Shown here: positions 1-9,719 of the stretch, piece after piece
Position numbering within the stretch: position 1 is the first letter of the stretch
Layout of the letters: each line of letters starts with the position of its first letter
Assembly: GCA_022432975.1 (NCBI GenBank)
Contig: CM039510.1
Coordinates: 14,092,381 to 14,156,380 of the forward strand
Reading direction: 5' to 3'
From: Begonia masoniana
Taxonomy: Eukaryota > Streptophyta > Magnoliopsida > Cucurbitales > Begoniaceae
DNA: 64,000 nt
Translations under genes and position numbers: made by a program
The notes under the pieces: generated by a model
What the model saw: the letters and a program-made list of their open reading frames with translations, nothing else
Told to the model about the DNA's origin: nothing
The model's database searches: none

Positions 1-156
1 TATATCAATCAGTAGAGACCATCATATTCAAGTTATATACACGAATAAAAAACTAAAAAAAAAAGACACCATCTTCTTCATAGAAGAATTATTTATCCTG
101 TTTCAGCTGCCACTAGATCTAGAATGTAATGCATGCCATTGAAAGCATTGATAAGA

Positions 157-1694
157 TCACTTATATAGTATATTATTTGATGATCCTTGAATTTTTTTAT
201 CAAATCTGCGCCGTTGAAAATGCCGGAGTATAAAAGTATCGGCAAACATAGGATACTTCTTTCTGATCAGACCCTTCAAGCATTTCCTGTATGAAAAATC
301 AACCATCTCACGATCTGTTCTGACTATGAACAAACACCTCGTTGCTTCATAATCAGGGTGGTAATCAACCTGTCCCAAAAAGGAGACCACCATTAAGTTT
401 CTTTTACCTTACTGCTTGATGTCTAATTTGTAAAGACATTGCTTGAGAACATAAGGTACCAAGATAGTTGTATCTGTAAGAATTTGTATTACGTTGGAGT
501 ATTCGTAGACAAAAACAAACCATTTGCCAACAAAATCATTATGATTTCAAAATGTGAAGATACAAATCAAATCTGGTAATGTCTGTCTCTAAGAGCTCTC
601 TTTAAATTAAAAGCAGCTAAGCATGCAAAGAAATTTTACATTGTCATAAGATCATTTCTCTTAGTATTCTTGGTACTAATTCTGTACGAGTAAAGATAAA
701 TTTATGGAAATAAACAAAAGAAAATTTTAATAAACAAAATAGAAAAATACATGATGGCACCGTGGCACCTACTGTGATATAATCAATTCCACAACCTCTC
801 TTCGTCTCATAAGAGGGATGATAAGGAAGCAACTTCTCTATAATTTTCTTCTGGTGTTGAGGATCTAGTTTTTCCCCCGACTTGTATCTAACATTAGAAT
901 GCATTTTGTTAAAAGAAATTGGCAGCAATATACATACGAGAGAAAGAGTTCAAGACCCTTAACTCCACTCATAAGAAAAAGAACTAATAAATAAGTTGAT
1001 AAAAGTTGTAGCAGCATAACTCACTACTTTAACTAAAAATAAAAGAATTAAACTTAAATTTGATCAAACCAATCGTATCTAATTCTAAGTTTTCTATCCA
1101 AAACAAAGACAGGCCCAATAGAGATCAGCAATTGTTTAACTCTCATTTACACTGGGGAGATTTCAATCTTCATTCTTCACAGACAACCAACACAGCTTAT
1201 ACTATCACGGAGAAGTTACCCAGAAACTGTAACTTATTATATAATAATTCGAAATCAACTTATACACAGCGACTTGATCTATCTATGAGGAAGAATAACA
1301 AACAGCTAAAGCAGAGAAACGAATTCATTTACCTTCCAGAGTGAAGGATCATTCTGACGAGACCAACTAAAGGCACAGTTTCATCCAAAATTTGATCCTC
1401 CCAATCAACCCACCTGGCTCTACTTTTCTCCCCCTCTATTTCCTCCCCATCCACCTCCTTTCTGCTCCCTTCCTCACCTGAAGGCTTAGAAACTACAGGC
1501 CTTTTAAGCAAATCGGGGCCATAAAAGTCTTGGCTCCCCATTCGACCGCCCTCAGAAGCGACAGCGAGAGCACAGACGTGGGGAGGCGTAACTCCATATG
1601 AGAGTGAGAGAAGAATGGAAGTGGAGCCATTGAGAGAGAGATAGTTCTTGTGAAACTGGATGAGAGGCGATGAGGCTCTGGAGACGGCAGCCAT
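157..1694 (-). CDS. DCL: DCL-like chloroplast protein (DUF3223), three exons
   Basis: Three exons are read on the minus strand: 1694-1333, 887-773 and 369-157 (stop TGA at 159-157). Introns of 445 and 403 bp have GT-AG ends and phases that agree, giving about 229 residues. The N-terminus (MAAVSRASS, rich in S, A and L, few acidic residues) looks like a chloroplast transit peptide. An acidic linker follows, then the DCL/DUF3223 domain with RYKSGEKL, LLPYHP, GCGIDYITVDYHP, CLFIVRTD, VDFSYRKC and IRKKYP. Known family members act in plastid rRNA maturation and chloroplast and leaf development; the role here is inferred from homology. The frame is open upstream to 1892 with other in-frame ATGs, but the ATG at 1694 gives the expected transit peptide. 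No break is seen. A further 3' exon cannot be excluded. Confidence 0.9.
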
Positions 1695-1913
1695 GGCCGA
1701 TGCTTTGGTATTCAGTTCGACCGAGTCGGACTGAGAAAGCTTAATGTGCCGATAGAATGGAAATTTTTGACGGATGAAGTCAGCCAATGAAATTAGAGAA
1801 GCCGGTATGTTAGATGCGTCTGCGAATGCTAACATTGTTAAGTGGGTCTTATTAACTGTTCTGGTTGGTTTCTTATTTAAAACAAAAAACAAAAAACAAA
1901 AAACAATTGCTTA
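1695..1913 (-). promoter_or_regulatory. Short upstream region of DCL, ending at an LTR
   Basis: Only about 220 bp separate the DCL start codon from the edge of element A. On the minus strand this stretch holds an AAACAAAA-type repeat (about 1880-1905 on +) and a weak TTTAAATAAG box near 1875, which could serve as a TATA box. Beyond it the upstream DNA is retrotransposon LTR in the same orientation as the gene. The transcription start is not determinable from sequence. Confidence 0.45.
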
Positions 1914-4082
1914 TGTAACGATCGGTTCGCTACTCATAACACTGAACATGACTAAGAAATATATATATATTTTTTAAAAAAATCTTCACTCAACCGTCAA
2001 GAACGACATTATTTAAAACATAAAAACTTGCAGCGAAAAATCATATTATTTAAACAGAATCACGACGAATACAGGCTGGCAAAACTTCGGGTTCAACATC
2101 ATTTAAAGCTTCCCTACACCACCTGCAAACAGTTCGACAATACTAAGAAGTTCGTCGATCACAGAGTCTGTCTACGACTTTGGACGACGAGCTCTGGACG
2201 AGCGACTTTGGATGATGTCACTACAGACAGCCTTAATTTAGACGACATCGTTTCAGATGACAACATACCTCAACTGTGGACGATGTTCTCGTCCACGACT
2301 ACAGGGATTTAACAACTACGGGTTTTTGTCCACAGACCACGTGACCCATGGTCCACGTGACCTTATCGACCACGGGATTATACGAACTCATCGTCTACGG
2401 ACCCAACGTCCATAGACTTACTTAAATTTGTCGTCCACAAGCCACGTGACCTAATCGTTCGTCCACGTGGCTCATTTAACTTAATCGTCCACACAACTTA
2501 CTCAACTCACTAGTCCACATAGGCTACTTGACGCACTCGTCCACACAGACTACTTATGCCTTATTCGTCCACGCAGACTATATAACGCACTCGTCCACGC
2601 AGACTACTTATGCCTTATTCGTCCACACAGACTACATAACTCACTCGTCTACGGAATAGACTACTGTTTTTCCTTATCAACTTTGGACGACTATCCTCAA
2701 GACAAAAGCATAATTTGACCGATTATACACCCAACATTAGACAATCCTGACTACTAAGAGGACTTATAAACTTTGACAACAAGCATTCAAAACAACTTAA
2801 AATCACGACTTACTCAAAATCCAGAAAATAAGTCCCATCAAAGTCAACAATGTTTTATCATCAGAATCATTTCAAAATCATATCGAAACATTTAAAACTA
2901 TCACTGCTTTCAGAATTCTAATCTCACAATTAACTAAACCTTTATCTATAAAAATTCCTCACATGACGACACTAGTCAAACCGCCTCATTAGTGCACCAG
3001 GTCGTGGCAAGGATGCATTCCATCAACTGCGCCTATTCATCAGTAAACTCAGAGAATTCACTTGTAGTTACCTTAGCACCTACATCACAAAACTCATCTA
3101 TTAGCCTAATGCTAAATAAGTAGAGCAATAATGAAATGAAATGCTGAAACATAAATATTATTCATGCAGTTTCTACTTTCACAACTCAATTGAATTCATA
3201 CTCGTTCTCTGCTGATCTGATCCTTCTGTTCATTGGGAAGTGGATCAATTTTCCCAAAGTCATACATCCTCTAACTCGATTAAGGGGCGGATTAGTTCCC
3301 TTAACAGCTGATCTGATTCTTCTGTCCATTGGGAAGTAGATCAATTTTTCCAAAGTCATACATCCTCTAACTCGATTAAGGGGCGGATTAGTTCCCTTAA
3401 TAGCTGATCTGATTAATTCAGTTCATACCTTACCATGCCATTACATGTAAATTCATTTTCGTAAGCTTCCAAAACAAACATAATGCATGACGTACTGGAA
3501 AAACATACAAAACATGCATAAATCCTACTGTTTTGTGATATAGGCTCGAAGGCGCACATAAACTCTACTTACCTGGCTTCCTGAAAAATGCACAGTTGTA
3601 AGCTACTTCAGAAGTTTGCTCATCTAAAGTCATAAATAGAACATTAATCAAATCTTCACCAATCTAAATCCTAAATCGACAAGAAATCTAAGGAAACTAG
3701 TTTGGAACTCTGTTAATCGTGGATTCCTGATTTTTCACCAAAACCCTAACCCATTCTCAAACACACACGTTGTACTCCCTCTGTTATCTCGCCACCAAAA
3801 CACAAGGTAAACGAAGGAAACTCACCTAGGCTGGAGGAATCGGAGGGAGAAACTCTTAGAGCACTCTGCTGAGCTGAGAACCGAAAAGGAAGTGGAAAAC
3901 ATTGGCGGCTAAACCTCATTAAACCATTTCCTTAAATATGTTATCCACTATATAATCCAATTACATATATGCCCCTGCCTAAACACTTATTAACCTAATC
4001 ACTTTTTTCTCCCAATTTCATCCCTAAAAATGTACATCAAATTTTGATAAAATAATTAGGTTTAATGGAACCGGGTGTTACA
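1914..4082 (-). repeat. 3' LTR of element A
   Basis: It matches 5400-5780 plus 13927-15654 along its length. Compared with the other copy it lacks about 20 bp just after the first TGTAACGA. It carries an extra tandem copy of about 105 bp (roughly 3205-3420), present once in the other LTR. Minus-strand landmarks are a TATATAG box near 3950, a CCTAGGTGAG donor-like site at 3821-3830, a CCAGGTAAGT donor-like site near 3565-3577, and a GATGTAGGTG block near 3078-3087. Repeated CGTCCACGCAGACTA units lie at about 2500-2660, and several CACGTG boxes at about 2335-2475. Confidence 0.85.
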
Positions 4083-4117
4083 ATCCACCCTCCTTAAAAG
4101 AATTTTGTCCTGAAAAT

Positions 4118-4365
4118 TCAATACCTGAATAATTCTTGATGTTTGTCCATCATGTTCTGCTGGCGTTCCCAAGTTGCCTCCTCAACATTCTGATTATGCC
4201 ATAAGACTTTCACCAGTGGGACCTCTTTGCTGCGCAACACTTTTACGGCATAGTCTAGGATCTTCACAGATTTCTCCTCGTAGGTAAGAGTAGGATGAAC
4301 CTCAATATTCTGCTGTTTTACAACCTGAGATGGATCCCACATACACTTCTTCAACATGGAATACA
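4118..4365 (-). pseudogene. Integrase C-terminal tail with chromodomain-like segment (A)
   Basis: The minus-strand frame contains SMLKKC, DPSQVV, LTYEEKSVKILD, PLVKVLW and EEATWERQ. These match the conserved end of gypsy integrases as seen intact in element F (46488-46790). It follows gag almost at once, so protease, reverse transcriptase, RNase H and the integrase core are missing. Because the sequence is only a tail, it cannot encode a working enzyme. Confidence 0.8.
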
Positions 4366-5244
4366 TTATGAATTTCTGCACTCGCCCGGGTGACTTTTCA
4401 AACATTTCGGGCACTGGGAAAACTTCCTAGCATTCTGTACTTTCTTTCCTGCTCCTTGACTACCCTGGCCTTCACTGGGCCTCTTCATCCCGCTCTGTTG
4501 GTGTGGCTGAATAAACTTTCGTGAGGCTTCTCGTGCTCTAGTACAATTCATTTCTGCTTCTTCCACTTTTAACGCCGTGGACACGACTTCACCGTAAGAC
4601 AAACCTTTAATACCCAAAAACTTAACCCCTCTGTAAATCTCCAGTTTCAGCTCATGCATAAATTGAAACACCTTATCCTCATTTCTGTGAACAAAATATC
4701 CGACAAACCTGGACAGGGACTCAAACTGTCTATTGTACTCAGACACGGACCCCGTCTGCTTCAAGTTCAGAAACTCCACCTTCCTTGCGGTCTGGACGGT
4801 GCTGTTAAAGTATTTCTCATAGAAAATTTCCTTGAATTGTGACCAAAACATAGCCAGAACATCAGTGGTGGTCTCTATTGTTTCCCACCAAAGTAGAGCT
4901 TCCCCAGCCAAATGGAACATTGCCAACGTGACTTTGTCTCCCTCTCCAATGTTGGCACATCTGAACATACTCTCAATCTTCCTAAGCCATCCCTCAGCAA
5001 CAACCGGATCAGATGACTTTCCATCAAACGTGGCCGGCTGTAGTCTCTGGAATCTGTCCCCTGATTGCTCATTGTTGGAACACGAGTTGGCACTCCCTTG
5101 CACATCTCGGTTCAGAAGCAGTCCCAATTGTTCAGACTGCTGACGTACCAAAGCTGTCAGCTCCCTAATAACACTAGGATCCTCCTCACTCCTCAAATTT
5201 GGCATCTCTCTCGGTACTCTTGGTCTTCCTGGTCGTCTAGCCAT
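4366..5244 (-). CDS. Gag protein of element A, truncated at the zinc-knuckle region
   Basis: The open frame runs from ATG 5244 (MARRPGRPR) to a stop at 4366. The retrotransposon gag core is clear: FDGKSSDPVVAEGWLRKIES, LLWWETIE, FKEIFYEKYF, FLNLKQTGSVSEYNRQFE. A basic, Gln-rich C-terminal part ends in CPKCLKSHPGEC, where a CCHC knuckle should follow but is lost at the junction with the integrase tail. Gag forms the cytoplasmic virus-like particle. The frame is intact over the core, which is notable beside the deleted pol. An upstream in-frame ATG at 5280 also exists. Confidence 0.8.
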   Translation of the reverse strand: MARRPGRPRVPREMPNLRSEEDPSVIRELTALVRQQSEQLGLLLNRDVQGSANSCSNNEQSGDRFQRLQPATFDGKSSDPVVAEGWLRKIESMFRCANIGEGDKVTLAMFHLAGEALLWWETIETTTDVLAMFWSQFKEIFYEKYFNSTVQTARKVEFLNLKQTGSVSEYNRQFESLSRFVGYFVHRNEDKVFQFMHELKLEIYRGVKFLGIKGLSYGEVVSTALKVEEAEMNCTRAREASRKFIQPHQQSGMKRPSEGQGSQGAGKKVQNARKFSQCPKCLKSHPGECRNS

Positions 5245-5384
5245 TTTGCTATATTCTTGGACAAGGTTAATTTCTCTCATAAATATCTAATAACTAAAGT
5301 TAACATAAACACTTACAGTTGTTGGAGTACTTCCATGCGACGATCGACAATGATGAGTAATATTTTGAACGGTTTAACTAATTG

Positions 5385-5396
5385 TCTCTGATACCA
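5385..5396 (-). other. Primer binding site of element A
   Basis: The minus strand reads TGGTATCAGAGA three bases inside the 5' LTR edge (5400). It matches the 3' end complement of initiator methionine tRNA (TGGTATCAGAGC) except for the last base. Confidence 0.8.
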
Positions 5397-5399
5397 TAC

Positions 5400-5780
5400 T
5401 GTAACGACCCGAATTTTTATAACCCGGTTCGCTACTCATAACACTGAACAGGACTAAGAAATATATATATATTTTTTTTTAAAAAATCTTCACTCAACAG
5501 TCAAAAATGACATTATTTAAAACACAAAAACTTGCAGAGAAAAATCATATTATTTAAACAGAATCACGACGAATACCGGCTAGCAAAACTTCGGGTTCAA
5601 CATCGTTTAAAGCTTCCCTACACCACTTGCAAACAGTTCGACAATACTAAGAAGTTTGTCGATCACAGAGTCTGTCTACGACTCTGGACGACGAGCTCTA
5701 GACGAGCAACTTTGGTTGATGTCACTACAGACAGCCTTAATTTAGACGACAGCGTTTCAGATGACAACATACCTTAACTG
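5400..5780 (-). repeat. 5' LTR of element A, part 1 (left of element B)
   Basis: It starts TGTAACGACCC and follows 1914-2285 nearly base for base. It stops at AACTG, which is the target duplication of element B. The sequence resumes at 13927. Confidence 0.9.
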
Positions 5781-7029
5781 TGTAATGTCCCGGCTTTTTG
5801 GGATATTATTATTTTAATATAAATGGCATTTTAGTAAATATGTCAAATCAATCCCGTTCTCGAAAAGAAAGCGTCATTATGATCCTAACGATTAATAGGA
5901 ATTTTAAGGAAATTATGAGAATTTTCAGAGTTTAGACGCTATATTCCGAGTAAATACGTTTATCGAAATGTAAATGACGTTTTAGTAAAAATAGCAAACG
6001 AGGTCCAAATCGCGAACGGACAGTTTTATTAAATCATAAATAATAAGTTGGACGTATTGGTGAAATAAGGAAATTTGGAGAACCCGAATCTTTAGCCGAA
6101 TAACGAAACGAAGGACGAAACAAATAGAAATTAAGTGCTAAGGGCAAAACGGTAATTTGCCAAGTCAATATTATAAAAAATAACTTAAACCTCATTTCTC
6201 CTCATTTCTCCTCGGCAGTTTGAAGTTCCAGAGAGCGTTCTCTCTGTTTGCCGCGGCGATCCAACATCTCCGATCTCCGTTTCTCCTCCGTTCTTCGCGA
6301 TTTCTCTTCCGATCGACGTCCTAGGTATGAATCTATGATTCTAGAGCTTTAGTTTTCAGTTTTCGGACCGGTTTAACGTTAGGGTTTCGTTAGGGTTTAG
6401 GTTAAAAATACGATTTCGGGTTTAAAAATCAATGGGTTATCTTAGTTTATGAACGTATGGAACTTGTTGAACGTTATTGGACGAAGTTAAATTGAATTGT
6501 GGAAAAATGTTAAATTTGAGAATTTAGGGATTTTCGGGAAAAGTTCGTAAATTGTGAATTGGGGTGCCGAGCGTAGATTGCTCGATGAAATAGCTCAACG
6601 AATGGAATTAAAAGTTCAGGAAGTTCCTTAGTTAAGGTTTTGTTGAATTCGAACGATTAGAAGTTTAAACACGTGATATTGATAATTGTTGTGGTTTTGC
6701 CTCAGACAAATAACGCTCGTGGGCGGAGCTTGTGCTGTAACGGACGCGAGGTAAGTTCTCGTGATCTTTTCTGGCCGATTGGCCTACACCGTACTTCGAT
6801 GTAGCGTCAAGGATCTTAATGGATTGTTTGTTTTAATTGCTTTGGTCGGGTAGTTAGGTTGGTTTTAAGTTGTTATAGGTTATTCTGTTTCGGTCTGGAT
6901 GGTATACATGTTGCTTGTTTATTGCATCGTATAGTTATGTTATGTTCATATCTGTTCATGCATCACGTGTTTTTAAAGATCATGAAAAATGAATTTCTGC
7001 ACGATGTTTTAAAGTAAATGCAAAGAAAG

Positions 7030-7405
7030 AATGACCCTTCGGTATACAGTTTAAATGACCCTTCGGTATATAGTTTAAATGACCCATCGGTATATAGTTA
7101 AATGACCCATCGGTATATAGTTTAAATGACCCTTCGGTATACAGTTTAAATGACCCTTCGGTATACAGTTTAAATGACCCTTCGGTATATAGTTTAAATG
7201 GCCCATCGGTATACAGTTTATAGCAAAGCAAAGCAATCGGTATACAGTTTAAAGCAAAGCAAAGTAAAGTAAAGGAAAGCAAAGTAAAGTAAAGTAAAGT
7301 AAAGTAAAGTAAAGCAAAGCAAAGCAAAGCAAAGCAAAGCAAAGCAAAGCAAAGCAAAGCAAAGTAAAGTAAAGTAAAGTAAAGTAAAGCAAAGTAAAGA
7401 AAAGA
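7030..7405 (+). repeat. 24-bp minisatellite followed by AAAGC/AAAGT pentamer array (5' LTR of B)
   Basis: About eight copies of a unit of the form AATGACCCWTCGGTATAYAG plus TTTA (7030-7220) are followed by dozens of AAAGC or AAAGT pentamers to about 7405. The same module lies at about 12550-12890 in the 3' LTR, with fewer pentamers. The long open frames on the opposite strand here are a by-product of the repeat and not genes. Confidence 0.9.
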
Positions 7406-7948
7406 ACGCATGATTTATAGATTCATATGCACAGCACGCATTTGCATTTACTAGAGCTTACTGAGATTTTTATCTCATAGATGTCTGTATGGTGTAGGTG
7501 TTTACGAGGAAACAGGTGAGGACGAGCTTTCTCCTCCTGAGGCATGAGGCAGTTGACGAAAGATGGATTGCGGTGGTGTGTTGCGCAGTCGATGCTTACC
7601 TGACCCGTGGGGATGTGTACGTATTTTGGGGGACTGTCTGAACGTTTGGGTTAAACTGTATAGACATAGTAGGATGCTTGGTCTGGTAGATGATAGGTTT
7701 ATTTGTGATGTTTAAAATGTTTTGGGTAAATGTATTTAAACGTTTTGTTAAACCTTTGATTATTGTTATAAAAATGCCTTGGATGGTTTTAGGATTGTTA
7801 CGGGTATGCTCGGTTTTTAGAGCTATCCATGCAGTTGGATTTCGCAAAGTCCGCTGCCACGTAGTTAAGTTTAAGTTACAGTTTGATTGGGATATAGATA
7901 AGAAAAATGGTGTATGGACGAGAATTTGATGGAGTATAAGAAGGGGTT

Positions 7949-8160
7949 GCTCTCTGGAATCGGATTCCAGAGAGCTATCACTTGGGAACTTGCTCTCTGG
8001 AAATTCCAGAGAGCAAGTGTTATGTGCCGGTCGCTGCTGTGCAGCGACTGGGCGCTGCAATATGCAGCGCCCGATCGCTGCACAAGTGCATCGACCGTGC
8101 GCTGCACAATGCAGTGCACGCGGCGATCGAGCGCTGCAAATGGCAGCGCCCGGTCGCTGC
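7949..8160 (+). repeat. Hairpin module in U5 of element B
   Basis: 7949-7975 is a perfect hairpin with 13-bp arms and a single-base centre. 7992-8014 has 11-bp arms and a single-base centre, and both carry GCTCTCTGGAA. 8050-8072 has 10-bp arms (GGGCGCTGCA) and a 3-base loop. More GCTGCAC/GTGCAGC palindromes follow to about 8160. The 3' LTR copy (13434-13675) has one unit more. Confidence 0.85.
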
Positions 8161-8419
8161 TGCATTTTGAGGGCAGAACTCCGATTCTGCCCTCCCTTCT
8201 TTTATTTGTTTTATTAAATGTTTTAGTTTTAATTGTTTATTAAAGGTTTTGTTTAAATGCTTTTAAAGTTCAGTTTTAATTCCGACTTCAGTTCTGATTT
8301 CAACTTTAGTTTAGATTCCGCATTAAGTTTTATTAAAGCATAGAAAAGTAAAAAGTATAAAATAAAATGAAAAATTTATACGGAGAAAATGGGGTACAGT
8401 ATTAGGGGTGTTACAATTA

Positions 8420-8431
8420 TAGTATCAGAGC
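8420..8431 (+). other. Primer binding site of element B
   Basis: TAGTATCAGAGC lies five bases after the LTR end. It differs at one base from the usual iMet-tRNA site TGGTATCAGAGC. Confidence 0.75.
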
Positions 8432-8579
8432 CCCCGGGTTTTAAAATCGATTCTGTAGACTGCTCGACTGCACAGCCACTACGCGGACATCCTTCATCAA
8501 CTGTAAGTCTGTTTATGCTTTTATTTGATTTTGTTTCTTAGAGATTACTTGTTTTAAATTTCATAGGAGTTTTATAAGT

Positions 8580-9719
8580 ATGGTTCGAGAAAGAGATCCT
8601 AGAGACGACGCGATGGATCGACTTACGGAGTTGTTAGACCGCCAGTCTCAGCATATGGACCGGCAAGCGCAACAAATTACAGACTTAGTGAATCGAGAGA
8701 ACCAGCGAGAGAATCAGAGAGCTCAGGAGCTGGTAGATCCCAATAACCAAGGCATGCAGAGGTTTCAAGGCCTACGACCTCCAGTATTTGAGGGTCAGTC
8801 ATCGGATCCGACACGTGCCGAGGAATGGATCCGGGTGATGGAGGATATGCTAGCTTATGCCGAGGTGGGGAACGGGAGCAAGGTGGCGTATGCTACCTTT
8901 CACTTAGCGATGGATGCCCGTTTCTGGTGGGACTCGATCAAGTCGACGACGGATGTATCAGTTATGACATGGGATCGGTTCAAGTTTCTATTCTTTGACA
9001 AGTATTTCAGCCGCACAGTGAGGGTGGCTAAGAGGAACGAGTTCATGCAGCTGAAGCAGACAGGTTCAGTTGCTGAATATATCCGGAAGTTTGAGGCTTT
9101 ATCGCGATTTGCACCGTGCCTTGTCAGCGATAACGAGGAGAAGGTACACCAGTTTATGGAGGGCCTTAATTCGGAGATCAGGATGCACGTTGTTGTATCA
9201 GGTATTGTTGATGTACCCTATTCTGATATCACAGCTAGGGCTCTGGATATTGAGGCCGCCAGAGCTACTTGTGTTAGACCGAGGGAGCCAGCCAAGGGCT
9301 TCTTCCGTGAGACTCAACCTCAGTCGCAAGATCAAGGCTGGCAGCCGATAGCACAGCAACAACCACAACAGCCAAGAGACATTAAAAGGCCTCTAGAAGG
9401 AGGCAACGATCGAGGGAAAGGCAAACAGGTACAAGGGGCTTCTCAGTTACCTCTTTGCCCTAAATGCCAGAGGGAGCACAGGGGACAGTGCAGGGTAGGC
9501 ACGAATGTGTGCTATTGGTGTGGGGAACCAGGTCATTTTGTTAAGGACTGCCCAAATCAGGGTCGAGGTCAATCAGGCAGAGATCAGCATGGCACAGATC
9601 AAAGGAAAGTTGTACCGAGAGTCTTTGCATTCATCGAGCCTGACAATGCCGACGGTGGGGCCCAGCCTTCTACAATTGCAGGTATCATTTTAATTACCTG
9701 TACAACGTTATGCATGTGA
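8580..9719 (+). CDS. Gag protein of element B, intact with CCHC zinc knuckle
   Basis: A 379-codon open frame starts at MVRERDPRDD, 164 bp after the LTR. Order of parts: a Gln-rich N-terminal coil (about residues 10-55), the gag core with FEGQSSDPTRAEEWIRVMED, FWWDSIKSTTD, FLFFDKYFSRTVR and FMQLKQTGSVAEYIRKFEAL (about 70-230), a Gln/Pro-rich linker, CPKCQREHRGQC, then the knuckle CYWCGEPGHFVKDC (about 312-325). The last residues (STIAGIILI) are the start of the usual protease region, after which the frame ends. Gag would bind element RNA and assemble particles in the cytoplasm. An acceptor-like TTTCATAG/G lies just before the start (8566). Confidence 0.9.
   Translation: MVRERDPRDDAMDRLTELLDRQSQHMDRQAQQITDLVNRENQRENQRAQELVDPNNQGMQRFQGLRPPVFEGQSSDPTRAEEWIRVMEDMLAYAEVGNGSKVAYATFHLAMDARFWWDSIKSTTDVSVMTWDRFKFLFFDKYFSRTVRVAKRNEFMQLKQTGSVAEYIRKFEALSRFAPCLVSDNEEKVHQFMEGLNSEIRMHVVVSGIVDVPYSDITARALDIEAARATCVRPREPAKGFFRETQPQSQDQGWQPIAQQQPQQPRDIKRPLEGGNDRGKGKQVQGASQLPLCPKCQREHRGQCRVGTNVCYWCGEPGHFVKDCPNQGRGQSGRDQHGTDQRKVVPRVFAFIEPDNADGGAQPSTIAGIILITCTTLCM

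Larger units (their letters stand above)
5781..8415 (+). repeat. 5' LTR of element B
   Basis: Landmarks in order: a CTAGGTATGA donor-like site at 6321-6330; GAGGTAAGTT at 6748-6757; a 24-bp repeat array at 7030-7220; a pentamer array at about 7221-7405; a GGTGTAGGTG block near 7491 followed by ACAGGTGAGG near 7512; two perfect hairpins at 7949-7975 and 7992-8014; and a GC-rich palindrome array at about 8025-8160. It ends TGTTACA at 8415. Confidence 0.92.

Noticed and set aside
6980..7411. Minus-strand open frame with repeated LYFTLL and KLYTEGSF strings
   Set aside because: It is the translation of the pentamer and 24-bp arrays in an LTR; the same frame recurs at 12500-12877. No start context or homology.
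7596..8165. Minus-strand 189-codon frame over the LTR end of B
   Set aside because: It covers the hairpin module and unique LTR sequence, is repeated at 13081-13650, and shows no domain. Shadow of LTR sequence.
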